Assembly: GCA_015485385.1 (NCBI GenBank)
Contig: WFTS01000087.1
Location: 1-38,648 of the forward strand
Direction of reading: 5' to 3'
DNA length: 38,648 nt
DNA from: Kordiimonadales bacterium
GTDB lineage: Bacteria; Pseudomonadota; Alphaproteobacteria; Sphingomonadales; Kordiimonadaceae
A program made the position numbers and the translations under genes. The notes beneath the pieces were generated by a model, which was given only the letters and a program-made list of their open reading frames with translations, did not search any database and was not told where the DNA came from. How positions within the stretch are numbered: position 1 is the stretch's first letter; every line of letters starts with the position of its first letter. Of the stretch, positions 25,165 to 33,810 are shown in pieces.

Positions 25165-25770
25165 TTAGACACTCATGAAAACATCATATCGGGTGGATTT
25201 CCCAGTGATTTGGTGGGACGGTGCCTTTAGGCCGGGCATAGGGTTTGCCTTTTGCGGCCATTTTAAAACAACACGGTTGCTTGCTGTATTGAGCGCCACC
25301 TCCATCAAGGCTGCGGCATCTCTGTCTGTGCCAACAATATCTCGGATTAGGCGCATTTCCTTTTTCACCAAGCTGGACTTAGAGCGCGGAGGATGCATTG
25401 GGTCGATCAAGACCACTTCGGGATTGAGGCCAGCAAGCAAGTCTTTAGCATCTCCGTGCAGCAAGGTCATACGAGCGACAATATCGGCCAGGTCTCCGCC
25501 TTCCTTCTTAGCGCGCGTAAGGCCATCAGCCAGCAAACGGTGCATATGATCAGAGCGTTCAATAAGCGTAACATGCGCGCCAAGTGAAGCTAATAGAAAT
25601 GCATCGCGCCCAAGGCCCGCGGTGGCATCAACTACAGTGGGCGTTTTACCTGCTTTCAATCCTACGGCTTTGGGCAAGGCTTGTCCGCGCCCACCGCCAA
25701 AGCGCCGCCGGTGGCCAACGGCTCCGCCAACAAAATCAACAATAAGATTTTCTGTTTCTTTGGGCATCAT
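25165..25770 (-). CDS. rsmJ: RsmJ-type 16S rRNA (guanine-N2) methyltransferase
   Basis: 201 aa. DFVGGAVGHRRRFGGGRGQALPKAVG, VVDATAGLGRDAFLLASLG (SAM-binding), IDPMHPPRSKSSLVKKEMR and ITGKSTRYDVF are the signature blocks of RsmJ, which methylates G1516 of 16S rRNA. It is shorter at the N-terminus than the E. coli enzyme by about 50 residues, starting just before the conserved DFVGGA block. Whether the missing part is dispensable is unclear. IDPMHPP carries the catalytic DPM(F/H)P stretch. An intrinsic terminator of the upstream metallopeptidase gene separates the two. Confidence 0.88.
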   Translation of the reverse strand: MMPKETENLIVDFVGGAVGHRRRFGGGRGQALPKAVGLKAGKTPTVVDATAGLGRDAFLLASLGAHVTLIERSDHMHRLLADGLTRAKKEGGDLADIVARMTLLHGDAKDLLAGLNPEVVLIDPMHPPRSKSSLVKKEMRLIRDIVGTDRDAAALMEVALNTASNRVVLKWPQKANPMPGLKAPSHQITGKSTRYDVFMSV

Positions 25771-25863
25771 GGGTTTCTATTTGGTGAATGCGTGAAAATA
25801 GCGAACTTTTCAGTGAAACGCCCGCGCATGAAAACCAGATTTAACCACAAAAGACCTCTACTA

Positions 25864-25890
25864 AAAAGCCCCCACCGAAGTGGAGGCTTT
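25864..25890 (-). terminator. Rho-independent terminator of the metallopeptidase gene
   Basis: On the minus-strand RNA, GCCUCCAC (25887-25880) pairs with GUGGGGGC (25875-25868) around a UUCG loop, followed by a run of five U. It lies 33 nt beyond the metallopeptidase stop codon. Confidence 0.82.
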
Positions 25891-25922
25891 TAAAGATGCC
25901 CAAGGGCAGGTTTTGGTATTGG

Positions 25923-28430
25923 TCAGTTGTTTTCAAGCGCGTCTTTGATCTTGCCCGCCAAATTCATGAAATGGATACCAGACATGGTGCCAGAATTTTT
26001 ACGGCCTACACGGGTAAGCGTCTTTTGTAGATCGACCAAAGTCGCGCGACATAGCGCCTTGTAATCTTCACTGGCGTTTGCCGTGTCTCTATTGCGGCCT
26101 CGGCCTCGGCTTTCGACTTTCACCTTTTCTTTTGGTGGGGTAAGCCCCGCTATCAGAGTGTTTACCATTGAAGCCTGTAGAGTGCGGCGGTAAGCAGACA
26201 CATCTGGCTTGCGGCTTTCTAATTCTTCGAAAACAGCAGATTTTACGTCTGAAAACAGCGCCACAGGATCGTAAGTTTCAAGGCCTGCAGCGCGGAATTT
26301 GAAGAGACGGTCTATTTTTGCGGAAGACAAAAGCGCGCCAAGCGGCCGCGTACCTATACGCGAAACGGTATCCATATAAAAATCATAGCCAACACGTTTC
26401 ATCACCTCTTCATTGTTCCAAAAGGCGGGTAGTTTGAAAGCGTTTTCAGCGACAAATTTCATCGCAGCCTGCTGTTTTTTCATCGGATAAGAAATATAAA
26501 CGCTGGTATCTTCGTGACCCTGTGCCAGTTCGTTTCGGTACACGGCTGAGCCAACATATTTGGTCACATGACCAATTTCACGGGAAAATTGGCTTGCTAG
26601 AGCTCGGTAGGCCACCTTCACTTCTTCGTAGGTCATACCGTCTTCATAGGTTGCGGCATCAACGACGTTGGCCATGATACGCTCGAGGTTTTTCATGCCC
26701 AGACGCGTGGCTTCAATCGCATCATTGCTGATGTCTTCTGTCTGAATGCGAGGATCATAACGCGCCCCAGCGGAATAGGCATCCCAACGAAAGGCTTTAT
26801 TGGTCAACTGGCGATCAGCAATTTTATTGAGAAGGGACACTTCGTCCTCGGCACTTTGGTCGCCGGGGAATTCACGGTAGCCCCAATTGATCGCGAATTT
26901 ATCGTATGGGCCGGCAACATAGTCGATCGGTGATACACCGTCTTCAGGCTGCATCACATAGTTGAAGCGGGCATAATCCATGATGGAAGACGCTACACCA
27001 TTTTTTGCTACAAATTCCGGGTCGCGTAGTTGCTCAATTGTGTAGGCGTTGGAGCCAAGCATATTATGGTGCAGACCGATCGAATGGCCAACTTCGTGGG
27101 CAACCACAAAACGAACTAAATCAGACATAACATCATCTGGAAGCGGTAGCTTTTTTGCGCGAGGATCGGTGGCGCCAGCTTGGGCAAAATACCATTCTTC
27201 AACCAGTTTGATCACATTATGGTACATCCGCACGTCAGCTTCGATAATTTCGCCTGTGCGCGGGTCGGCCACATGTGGGCCATTCGCGTTCGGAATGGTG
27301 GACGGTACCCAGCGAACAACAGCGTATCGGGCGTCTTCAGGGTCCCAGTCTGGATCTTCTTCAATCGTTGGGGCCATTTTAGCAACTATGGCATTTTTAA
27401 AGCCGGCGGCTTCAAAGGCTGGTTGCCAAAACTCAATGCCTTCCCGCACGGCTTCGATGTAGCGCGTGGGTGTGCCGCGATCCACATACCAAGTGATAGG
27501 CTTTTTAGGCTCGCTAAGCTCTGCTGCGGGGTCTTTCTTTTCAAGACGCCAGCGTTTGATGAATTTTTTAGTTTCTACCTTATTTTTGGTGCCACTGAAA
27601 TCCGTATAGTTGGCATTAAAAAAACCAACACGGTGATTATAATACCGCGGCTTCATTGGCTTGTCGGGTAGGGCTAGGATGGAATGACGAATTTCGGCGG
27701 TGACATTTTCCTTTTCTTTACCGTCTTTCCGGCTGAAGCGCGCAAGCACACGGGCCTCAATATTGCGCTCAAAGGCTTTTACATTTTTCACCAATGATGC
27801 TTTGGCATCCATTTTACCTTTTCTGAGGCCCTCAAGGCCCTTGACGCCCCCGATAAATATGGATGTTACATCAACAACAGGTGTTTTGTTTTCGCCAAAC
27901 GTTACGATCGGTAATTTGGCAAGAACAGCCCCCAAATTAGAAGCATTCACGACAAAGGTTTCAGGCTCGCCCTCTTTCGAAATTACAGAATGGTCGCGCG
28001 CACGCAGCAGCAGATTATTACCAATGCGTTCAAAATAAACATACTGACGAGAGGAATCCGCGCTGATCATCCCCTTGTTGGTTTGAATTCCGGCAACTTT
28101 GACTTGCCAGACAAATTCCCGACCCAATTGGCTTTCTGGAATTTCAAAATAGACTTTTTCATCAACTTGATGAGTGGTAAAAACACCAACTTGGGTGATG
28201 GCTTTTTTGGTAATGACGTCAGCATATTTTTTGATTTTTGATTTTTTCTTCTTTGCCTTTTTCTCATCGCCACCTTTTTCTTCAGCGCTATTTTCTGGGT
28301 TATCTTGCGGCTTCGCGAGCGTATTTTCTCCAAAGAAAACATCCCCCTTGCTCAAGTCTGATGCAGAGGTGGCAACAGCAGCTAAGACCAATATACTTGT
28401 AGCGCAGATCAATTTGACCGGATAATTCAT
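25923..28430 (-). CDS. Secreted zinc metallopeptidase (DUF5117/DUF5118-type, metzincin)
   Basis: 835 aa from ATG 28430 (GGAGA upstream). The N-terminus MNYPVKLICATSILVLAAVATSAS is a signal peptide with a likely cut after TSA. Zinc motif VAHEVGHSIGLHH at about 444-456 is HExxHxxGxxH, followed by SIMDYARFNYVM, a Met-turn-like sequence, so this is a metzincin. The Lys/Glu-rich stretch near residues 45-70 and the preceding and following domains fit the DUF5118-DUF5117-metallopeptidase layout common in marine Bacteroidetes and Alphaproteobacteria. It probably degrades protein in the periplasm or outside. A 16-bp palindrome lies 54 nt upstream of the start. Confidence 0.88.
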   Translation of the reverse strand: MNYPVKLICATSILVLAAVATSASDLSKGDVFFGENTLAKPQDNPENSAEEKGGDEKKAKKKKSKIKKYADVITKKAITQVGVFTTHQVDEKVYFEIPESQLGREFVWQVKVAGIQTNKGMISADSSRQYVYFERIGNNLLLRARDHSVISKEGEPETFVVNASNLGAVLAKLPIVTFGENKTPVVDVTSIFIGGVKGLEGLRKGKMDAKASLVKNVKAFERNIEARVLARFSRKDGKEKENVTAEIRHSILALPDKPMKPRYYNHRVGFFNANYTDFSGTKNKVETKKFIKRWRLEKKDPAAELSEPKKPITWYVDRGTPTRYIEAVREGIEFWQPAFEAAGFKNAIVAKMAPTIEEDPDWDPEDARYAVVRWVPSTIPNANGPHVADPRTGEIIEADVRMYHNVIKLVEEWYFAQAGATDPRAKKLPLPDDVMSDLVRFVVAHEVGHSIGLHHNMLGSNAYTIEQLRDPEFVAKNGVASSIMDYARFNYVMQPEDGVSPIDYVAGPYDKFAINWGYREFPGDQSAEDEVSLLNKIADRQLTNKAFRWDAYSAGARYDPRIQTEDISNDAIEATRLGMKNLERIMANVVDAATYEDGMTYEEVKVAYRALASQFSREIGHVTKYVGSAVYRNELAQGHEDTSVYISYPMKKQQAAMKFVAENAFKLPAFWNNEEVMKRVGYDFYMDTVSRIGTRPLGALLSSAKIDRLFKFRAAGLETYDPVALFSDVKSAVFEELESRKPDVSAYRRTLQASMVNTLIAGLTPPKEKVKVESRGRGRNRDTANASEDYKALCRATLVDLQKTLTRVGRKNSGTMSGIHFMNLAGKIKDALENN

Positions 28431-28483
28431 GCGATTCTCCATTAAGGCGATAAGCAATAGATTTTAAATTTCAAAAAATTAGT

Positions 28484-28499
28484 TTCAGTTATAACTGAA
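28484..28499. promoter_or_regulatory. 16-bp perfect palindrome upstream of the metallopeptidase gene
   Basis: TTCAGTTATAACTGAA is a perfect 16-bp inverted repeat starting 54 nt upstream of the metallopeptidase ATG. A TATAAT reading in the gene's direction is at 28530-28535, without a convincing -35. It has the form of a dimeric repressor operator, but no regulator gene is adjacent. Confidence 0.45.
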
Positions 28500-28688
28500 T
28501 TAGGACATGCCGCTAGAATAATCGCGCGTATTATAACTTTGGATTAAATTCAAAAACTGCCCACCAATATGGCGGCAGAAAATAGCGCTTGAGGGACGGT
28601 TTTCTGTTCTGGTCGGCATATTGCCCGTCTCATTGCCGTCACGGTTTCAGGCTGAACGGTGATCAAACCTATTCGTCAGGCGATCACC

Positions 28689-28718
28689 AAAAAAAATCCC
28701 ACCCCAAAGGGCAGGATT
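28689..28718 (-). terminator. Rho-independent terminator of tRNA-Phe
   Basis: On the minus strand a 10-bp stem (arms 28718-28709 and 28704-28695, two G-U wobbles) with a UUUG loop is followed by a U run. It starts 10 nt after the tRNA CCA end. Confidence 0.78.
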
Positions 28719-28727
28719 GTTTTTAAG

Positions 28728-28802
28728 TGGTGCCCGAGGGTAGATTTGAACTACCGACACGCGGATTTTCAATCCGCTGCTCTACCCCTGAGCTACTCGG
28801 GC
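28728..28802 (-). tRNA. tRNA-Phe (anticodon GAA)
   Basis: 75 nt with encoded CCA. Acceptor GCCCGAG pairs with CTCGGGC, D-arm contains AGCTCAGGGGTAGAG, anticodon stem GCGGA/TCCGC has loop TTGAAAA with anticodon GAA, and the T-arm contains GTTCAAATC. It follows yacG on the same strand and has its own terminator. Confidence 0.97.
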
Positions 28803-28949
28803 ACATCATCAATGGCAAGCGGGGTTTGCTTGCGATGCGAAGGGGTGTGTAGCCAATATTCGTAAGGCTGTCCAGACCCTATTGTCTTTATTTTAGCCTA
28901 CCTAGCCATATTTGGCATACAAGGCTGTTTTGTCAGCTTGTTGTCCTTG

Positions 28950-29123
28950 TTATCGGCCATCATCGCAGCCATCCCCATCCTCTGGCATCTCACTGTCACC
29001 GGGTAATTGATAGCTTTCGTTAAACCAGTTTCCTAAGTCTAAGTCCGCGCAGCGCTTGCAGCAAAAGGGCCGGAAGTCTTGCACGGTATCTTTGCCGCAC
29101 TGTGGGCATTTGCTGGTTTTCAT
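28950..29123 (-). CDS. yacG: YacG family zinc-binding protein (DNA gyrase inhibitor)
   Basis: 57 aa from ATG 29123 with AGGA about 8 nt upstream; the frame is open to 29207 but upstream starts lack ribosome sites. The zinc ribbon is CPQC...CCKRC, and RPFCCKRCADLDLGNW is the YacG signature. In E. coli YacG binds zinc and inhibits gyrase. It lies 43 nt after the RNase E/G-like gene, the usual alphaproteobacterial arrangement. Confidence 0.9.
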   Translation of the reverse strand: MKTSKCPQCGKDTVQDFRPFCCKRCADLDLGNWFNESYQLPGDSEMPEDGDGCDDGR

Positions 29124-29166
29124 CTTTCGTTCCTGTGTGTCGGGGTCGTTCGGGTGCATTTTGATT

Positions 29167-30558
29167 CTATGATCGAATGAAGGTATCCGTTTTGCTGGCC
29201 ACCTCAAGAAGCAGCGCGCGCCCGGTACGGCTCTTTAAATCTGCGGTTAAGGCACTATGGTTTGAAAGCCAGTCCAACAATTTTTGCGAGCCAGTTATCA
29301 CCAAAGTGCCAACTTGATTGCTCTGGCCCTCACGTACAGCCCGGCCTAATAAAGCAAAAGCCAAAGCGGCAATGCGAGAGACAGGCGCGCGTGCTTGCAG
29401 CATACGGTCCCTAAGCGACAAGCCGCTGCGTTTGCGTGTAAATTCAACCAGCCCAAACGCCGAGAGGCCCGTATGCTGTACCGGCACTATATCACCAGAG
29501 AAAGTACGTTCGATCAGTCGCATGAGGTCTCGTGTGCTGCCTTTGCCCGACATAGTGATATAATCCACCACAATGATACCGCCGATATCTTGAAACCTAA
29601 GATGATACGCCAGCGCCAATGTGGCTTCCATATTCACAACCAGCTTGGCCTCGCCTGCGGACATGCCTTTTAGCGCCCCGCCCATATTTACGTCCACAGC
29701 CGTTAAGGCCGGCGTGGGGGTTATCGATATCCACCCCCCAGAAGGCAATATAATGCGGTCTCTAAGGGCTTCGTCGATAGCTTCATTGACACCAAGTGCC
29801 TCAAAGGCGCTGTCTGAGCCACTATAGGGCTTCAATCGGGCATGGAGGTCAGGCCAATGTTGGCCTGCAAGTGTTTTGACCGCTGCGAAATCGCTGCCCC
29901 CTTCGGTATATATCACAGTGTCGCCATCAGGGGCGGCTAACAAGGCCTTCTCGGCGGGTGTCCAGGCATGGACCAAGCGGGGTTTATCAATTGGGGCTGT
30001 TAGGGCCGCCATAAGACGTGTTGCTTCGGCCGTTATGGCCTCCATAGGGACCAAGCCTGCGCGTGACCGGATGATCAATGCGCAGTTTTGAACCAGTGGC
30101 GCGATTAGGGCTTTTAAATCTTTGGTGCGCCGCGCGGTCAGGTCCTTTGAGAAATTGAGCCGAGCAGCCCCTGTTTCCGCCACTAGATAGCGTCCTGTGA
30201 GCCGAGGTCGCGGAGTAACAGGTAAGGCTTTGCCTTCAAGCGCAGAGGGCTCAGACAGAACCTGTACGCGTATCATTTGGCCTTCGGACAGGCACGCGCC
30301 AATAGATTTGGCTTGGCCCTTAACAAGCAAGCGCGCCCTGCGAAAATTCATCACGCCTGTGCGCCCTGTCCCTAGATCGAGGAACGCCATATCAAGAGCC
30401 GTATCAACTTTGGTGACACGCGCATCAAAAATAGCGTCTAAGGGGCTGAAAGCCACATCATCGTGGAACCTAAGGTCTGTGGGCAGTTCGTCCTCGCCGA
30501 TATCTGCGCTGCGCCACTGCCCGATGCCGGGTTCTATGATTGTTGCAGGGAAATCCAT
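29167..30558 (-). CDS. RNase E/G-family protein, short form without Zn-link
   Basis: 463 aa. An S1-like segment (about 38-110, DARVTKVDTALDMAFLDLG) is followed by the RNase H/DNase-like catalytic core with the magnesium aspartates in LTAVDVNMGG and GGIIVVDYITM and the 5'-sensor region. The CPxCxG Zn-link that joins dimers in RNase E and RNase G is absent, and there is no scaffold tail, so this is not the main degradosome RNase E. It begins with a 1-nt TGATG overlap on maf and is followed by yacG. The gene is usually annotated as ribonuclease in this conserved cluster, but its RNA target is not known to me. Confidence 0.85.
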   Translation of the reverse strand: MDFPATIIEPGIGQWRSADIGEDELPTDLRFHDDVAFSPLDAIFDARVTKVDTALDMAFLDLGTGRTGVMNFRRARLLVKGQAKSIGACLSEGQMIRVQVLSEPSALEGKALPVTPRPRLTGRYLVAETGAARLNFSKDLTARRTKDLKALIAPLVQNCALIIRSRAGLVPMEAITAEATRLMAALTAPIDKPRLVHAWTPAEKALLAAPDGDTVIYTEGGSDFAAVKTLAGQHWPDLHARLKPYSGSDSAFEALGVNEAIDEALRDRIILPSGGWISITPTPALTAVDVNMGGALKGMSAGEAKLVVNMEATLALAYHLRFQDIGGIIVVDYITMSGKGSTRDLMRLIERTFSGDIVPVQHTGLSAFGLVEFTRKRSGLSLRDRMLQARAPVSRIAALAFALLGRAVREGQSNQVGTLVITGSQKLLDWLSNHSALTADLKSRTGRALLLEVASKTDTFIRS

Positions 30559-31190
30559 CAGGCTGTATTCGATTTCAGGTGATTCTCAAACCAACCCGCC
30601 ACCTCGAACAGTGGCAGGCCCACCACGTTTGAGTATGATCCAGAAATAAAGCGGATGAAAATCGCCCCCAGCCCTTGAATGGCATAACCGCCCGCTTTGC
30701 CACGCCATTCATCAGATGCGATATAGTGGTCGATATCGGTGGGGGACAAACGCTTGAAGGCGACAGTTGTGGAGACAGACTTGGTGTGTTGCTTGCCCTC
30801 AGCCGTAATTATCGAAATTCCGGAAATCACTCGGTGCCGTCGTCCAGAAAGCATCTTCAGGCATGCGCGCGCAGTTTTTTCGTCTTCGGCTTTTGGAAGG
30901 ATGCGCTTTCCGCAGGCCACCACTGTGTCGGCGGCTAATATAAGCTGGCCAGAATGCATTTGCGCGACCTTGGCCGCTTTTTCAGTGGCTAAACGCTCAG
31001 CATGGGGTTTGGGCAGCTCATTCTCAAATGGGTTTTCATCTATGTCAGCAGGTATAATCTGCGTTGGTGTTAGGCCAATTTGTGCCAAAAGTTCTTGGCG
31101 TCTTGGGGACGCAGACGCAAGGATGAAACCCGGCGCGCCCAATTGGTCAGCGGCTTGGGATGCGGACACATTAGAAGCGGAGGTGGTCAT
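30558..31190 (-). CDS. maf: Maf-family nucleoside triphosphate pyrophosphatase
   Basis: 210 aa. ILASASPRRQELL is the Maf signature; AADTVV carries the catalytic aspartate, and WRGKAGGYAIQG the conserved nucleotide site. Maf proteins hydrolyse modified or canonical pyrimidine NTPs (dTTP/UTP types) to monophosphates and are linked to septum control. The N-terminal ~20 residues are poorly conserved, so an internal start is possible. It lies 16 nt after infA. Confidence 0.92.
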   Translation of the reverse strand: MTTSASNVSASQAADQLGAPGFILASASPRRQELLAQIGLTPTQIIPADIDENPFENELPKPHAERLATEKAAKVAQMHSGQLILAADTVVACGKRILPKAEDEKTARACLKMLSGRRHRVISGISIITAEGKQHTKSVSTTVAFKRLSPTDIDHYIASDEWRGKAGGYAIQGLGAIFIRFISGSYSNVVGLPLFEVAGWFENHLKSNTA

Positions 31191-31206
31191 GGGGCCACCA
31201 TGCGAT

Positions 31207-31425
31207 CTATTTGAAGCGGTATGTGATACGGCCTTTTGACAGGTCGTAAGGCGTGAGCTCTACCAATACTTCGTCACCAGCCAGCACGCGGATACGGTTT
31301 TTACGCATCTTGCCCGCCGTATGGCCGAGGATTTCATGGTCGTTTTCAAGTTTCACGCGGAACATGGCGTTCGGCAGCAGTTCAGTGACTGTGCCGCGCA
31401 TTTCCAATACTTCTTCTTTAGCCAT
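31207..31425 (-). CDS. infA: Translation initiation factor IF-1
   Basis: 72 aa from ATG 31425, the usual length; [22 protein letters not shown] begins the S1-type OB fold and [16 protein letters not shown] is its conserved end. It binds the 30S A site during initiation. First gene of infA-maf-rne-like-yacG; the preceding 162 nt contain no other gene. Confidence 0.98.
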   Translation of the reverse strand: MAKEEVLEMRGTVTELLPNAMFRVKLENDHEILGHTAGKMRKNRIRVLAGDEVLVELTPYDLSKGRITYRFK

Positions 31426-31587
31426 TATGGCTCCTTGTTTAGGGTCCCCGAAGGGCATCAATAGTTCAATTGCGCCCCTTCATGCCGCCCCTCTCACAGA
31501 AATGCAACTTTTTTGCGGGGTCTTTACCCATAAAAGATACCGATTTATAGAGAAAGATGTGCTGAGAACACGATTTTTAGGATGAAA

Positions 31588-32013
31588 TCAGGAGTTTAGC
31601 GCCAAACGGTCGGCGATACGAACTTCCAAATGGTCGCGTACCAGACGGTAGCTGTCCATCACCTGAGTCCGGTTGCCTTCGCTGTCGCTTGGGTCTGGAG
31701 TGACCCAAAATTCCATTTTAGTATTCGGGTATAATTTGGCCACATGATCACGGCTTTCTTGTGTAAGGGCAATCACCAGATCAAATTGGCTGATATCCAG
31801 ATCTTGCAGAGTTTGCGCGCTATGATCAGAGATATCAATATCGTTTTCAGCCATCGCTGCGACCGAAAAAGGATCGAGGGCCCCCGCGATTAGTCCCGCA
31901 GATGAAATGAAAATCCGGCGTTTGCAATGGCGCTCAGCCAAAGCTTTGGCCATTGGGCTACGAACTGCATTCTGATTGCACAAAAACAGCACACTTTTCG
32001 GGAGCGAAGGCAT
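31588..32013 (-). CDS. Low-molecular-weight phosphotyrosine phosphatase family protein
   Basis: 141 aa. LFLCNQNAVRSP holds the P-loop CX5RS (C12, R18), and PDPSDSEG provides the general-acid aspartate. This is the LMW-PTP/ArsC fold. In Alphaproteobacteria this gene is conserved between the UPF0262 gene and infA, which argues for a housekeeping role rather than arsenate resistance. Start overlaps the UPF0262 TGA by 1 nt. Confidence 0.86.
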   Translation of the reverse strand: MPSLPKSVLFLCNQNAVRSPMAKALAERHCKRRIFISSAGLIAGALDPFSVAAMAENDIDISDHSAQTLQDLDISQFDLVIALTQESRDHVAKLYPNTKMEFWVTPDPSDSEGNRTQVMDSYRLVRDHLEVRIADRLALNS

Positions 32014-32504
32014 CAGCGTGGTCCCCTTCCGTCTTTCAGGTGCAAGACGCAGATCAGGGTAAATAAACGCCGGGCGGTTTGTGTATCCACCCGAATTTTT
32101 CCGTCTAGGCGCTCAGCTAGCAGGTCGCTGCCTTCATTGTGAAGTCCGCGCCGCCCCATATCAATGGCTTCAATCTGGCTTGGGCTGGCAGTTTTAATGG
32201 CCTCATAATAGCTGTCACATATGGCAAAATAATCTCGGATAATGCGGCGAAAGGGGGTGACGGCTAATCGGAAGCTCATCAAGGGGCTATCGTCGGCGGC
32301 TTTGACCTCAAAAGCGAGGCGCCCATCGATGGTGCCAAGGTGCAACTTATAAGGGCCGGGGTAACGTTCGTCGGCAGATTTTAATAGCTCAAAGCTGTTT
32401 TCTTCCAACAGGTCAAAAATAGCGATGCGGCGCTCATGCTCAACATCGGCGCTCCAGCGCACCAACATACTGTCGTCAAGCGTGACATCTATGAGCTTCT
32501 TCAT
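32013..32504 (-). CDS. UPF0262 family protein
   Basis: 163 aa. It matches UPF0262 by recognisable blocks: ERRIAIFDLLEENSF, PYKLHLGTIDGRLAFEV, SFRLAVTPFRRIIRDYFAIC and RRGLHNEGSDLL. The family is restricted mainly to Alphaproteobacteria and has no known function. No membrane segment or signal peptide. It begins 4 nt after hisD and overlaps the phosphatase gene by 1 nt. Confidence 0.9.
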   Translation of the reverse strand: MKKLIDVTLDDSMLVRWSADVEHERRIAIFDLLEENSFELLKSADERYPGPYKLHLGTIDGRLAFEVKAADDSPLMSFRLAVTPFRRIIRDYFAICDSYYEAIKTASPSQIEAIDMGRRGLHNEGSDLLAERLDGKIRVDTQTARRLFTLICVLHLKDGRGPR

Positions 32505-32508
32505 GGGG

Positions 32509-33810
32509 TCATGTCTGCCCGTGGTTCAAGCGAATAGCAACTGAAAGTGCGTGCGCGCCAAGGCCTTCTTGTTCGGCCAGCCGAACGGCAGCAGGCCCGA
32601 TCGCGCGTAGACTTTCCTCTGTGCAGCCCACATGGGTGGTGCGTTTCATGAAATCAAGCACGCCAAGCCCACTGGAAAAGCGCGCCGTATGAACGGTTGG
32701 TAGCACATGGTTTGGACCGGCAACATAGTCCCCTATGGCCTCTGGTGTGTGACGCCCTAGAAAGATAGCTCCGGCATTGCGAATTTTATGGTGCAACTCA
32801 GTTGGGTTATCAAGTGCAAGCTCTAGGTGCTCTGGGGCGATGCGGTTAATAAGCGGCACTGCCGCCTTGAAGTTTTCGACAAGAATGACGGCGCCGTATT
32901 TGGACCAGCTTTCTAGGGCAATATCTTTGCGCGCCAGTGTCGGCAAGTGATCTTCAACCGCTTGGATGACCCTCTCGGCATATTCGGCGTCATCAGTGAT
33001 CAAGATGCTTTGTGCAACTGTGTCATGCTCGGCTTGGGACAAAAGGTCTGCGGCGATCCAGCGTGGATCATTCTTATTGTCTGCGACCACCAATATCTCG
33101 CTTGGTCCGGCTATGCTGTCAATTCCAACCTTGCCAAATACTTGTCGTTTAGCTTCGGCCACATAAGCGTTTCCGGGCCCAACGATTTTATCAACGGGGG
33201 AGATTGTGTCCGTTCCGTATGCAAGGGCTGCCACCGCTTGCGCGCCGCCGATACGGTATATCTCGGTGATGCCTGCAAGGTTTGCAGCCGCCAGCACCAA
33301 GGGGTTGAGCTTATCATCTGGTGTAGGCACAACCATCACCACGCGGTCAACACCCGCCACAATAGCCGGGATGGCATTCATTAATACCGAGGATGGGTAG
33401 CTTGCTGTACCGCCCGGTACATAAAGGCCAGCCGCTTCAACCGCTGTCCATGTTTGGCCCAGTCGCACACCAATATCATCCACATAATCCAGATCTTCAG
33501 GCAATTGTTTCTCGTGAAACATGCGAATGCGGTCAGCCGCGACAGTAAGAGCTTTCATAGTTTCATGGTCGATTTCAGCGCAAGCGGCGTCTATCTCTGA
33601 AGCTGTGACTGCCAAACCGCGCCCTGCAACATCAAAACGATCAAATTTCTGGGTCAGCTCTATTAGTGCCTGATCCCCGCGTTCAGCCACATCCTTGAGG
33701 ATTGCCTGCACTGCGGCGGCCACATCCGAAGATGTCTCGCGTTTGGTGTTTAACAGACTTTTGAAACTGGTTTCAAAATCTCTGTGAGTTGCGTTAAGCT
33801 GTAGTACCAT
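32509..33810 (-). CDS. hisD: Histidinol dehydrogenase
   Basis: 433 aa from ATG 33810 (GAGAGG upstream). [34 protein letters not shown] and APEHLEL contain the NAD/zinc-site and the catalytic Glu-His pair. It oxidises L-histidinol to histidine in two NAD-dependent steps. The start lies 17 nt inside the 3' end of hisG. A parS-like sequence (33506-33521) overlaps codons for the conserved MFHEKQ block. Confidence 0.97.
   Translation of the reverse strand: MVLQLNATHRDFETSFKSLLNTKRETSSDVAAAVQAILKDVAERGDQALIELTQKFDRFDVAGRGLAVTASEIDAACAEIDHETMKALTVAADRIRMFHEKQLPEDLDYVDDIGVRLGQTWTAVEAAGLYVPGGTASYPSSVLMNAIPAIVAGVDRVVMVVPTPDDKLNPLVLAAANLAGITEIYRIGGAQAVAALAYGTDTISPVDKIVGPGNAYVAEAKRQVFGKVGIDSIAGPSEILVVADNKNDPRWIAADLLSQAEHDTVAQSILITDDAEYAERVIQAVEDHLPTLARKDIALESWSKYGAVILVENFKAAVPLINRIAPEHLELALDNPTELHHKIRNAGAIFLGRHTPEAIGDYVAGPNHVLPTVHTARFSSGLGVLDFMKRTTHVGCTEESLRAIGPAAVRLAEQEGLGAHALSVAIRLNHGQT
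33506..33521. promoter_or_regulatory. parS-like sequence inside hisD
   Basis: TGTTTCTCGTGAAACA agrees with the parS consensus at 15 of 16 positions; the central A is T. It encodes part of the conserved FHEKQ motif of HisD, so codon choice alone could create it. Together with the site at 17604 it makes ParB binding worth testing. Confidence 0.4.

Noticed and set aside
27180-27671. Long plus-strand open frame of 163 codons inside the metallopeptidase gene
   Set aside because: It is antisense to a well-supported 835-aa peptidase, has no recognisable domain, and lacks a convincing ribosome site.
31588-32013. Calling the LMW phosphatase an arsenate reductase (arsC)
   Set aside because: The fold is shared, but no arsenic genes are nearby and the position in the infA cluster is a conserved housekeeping one.
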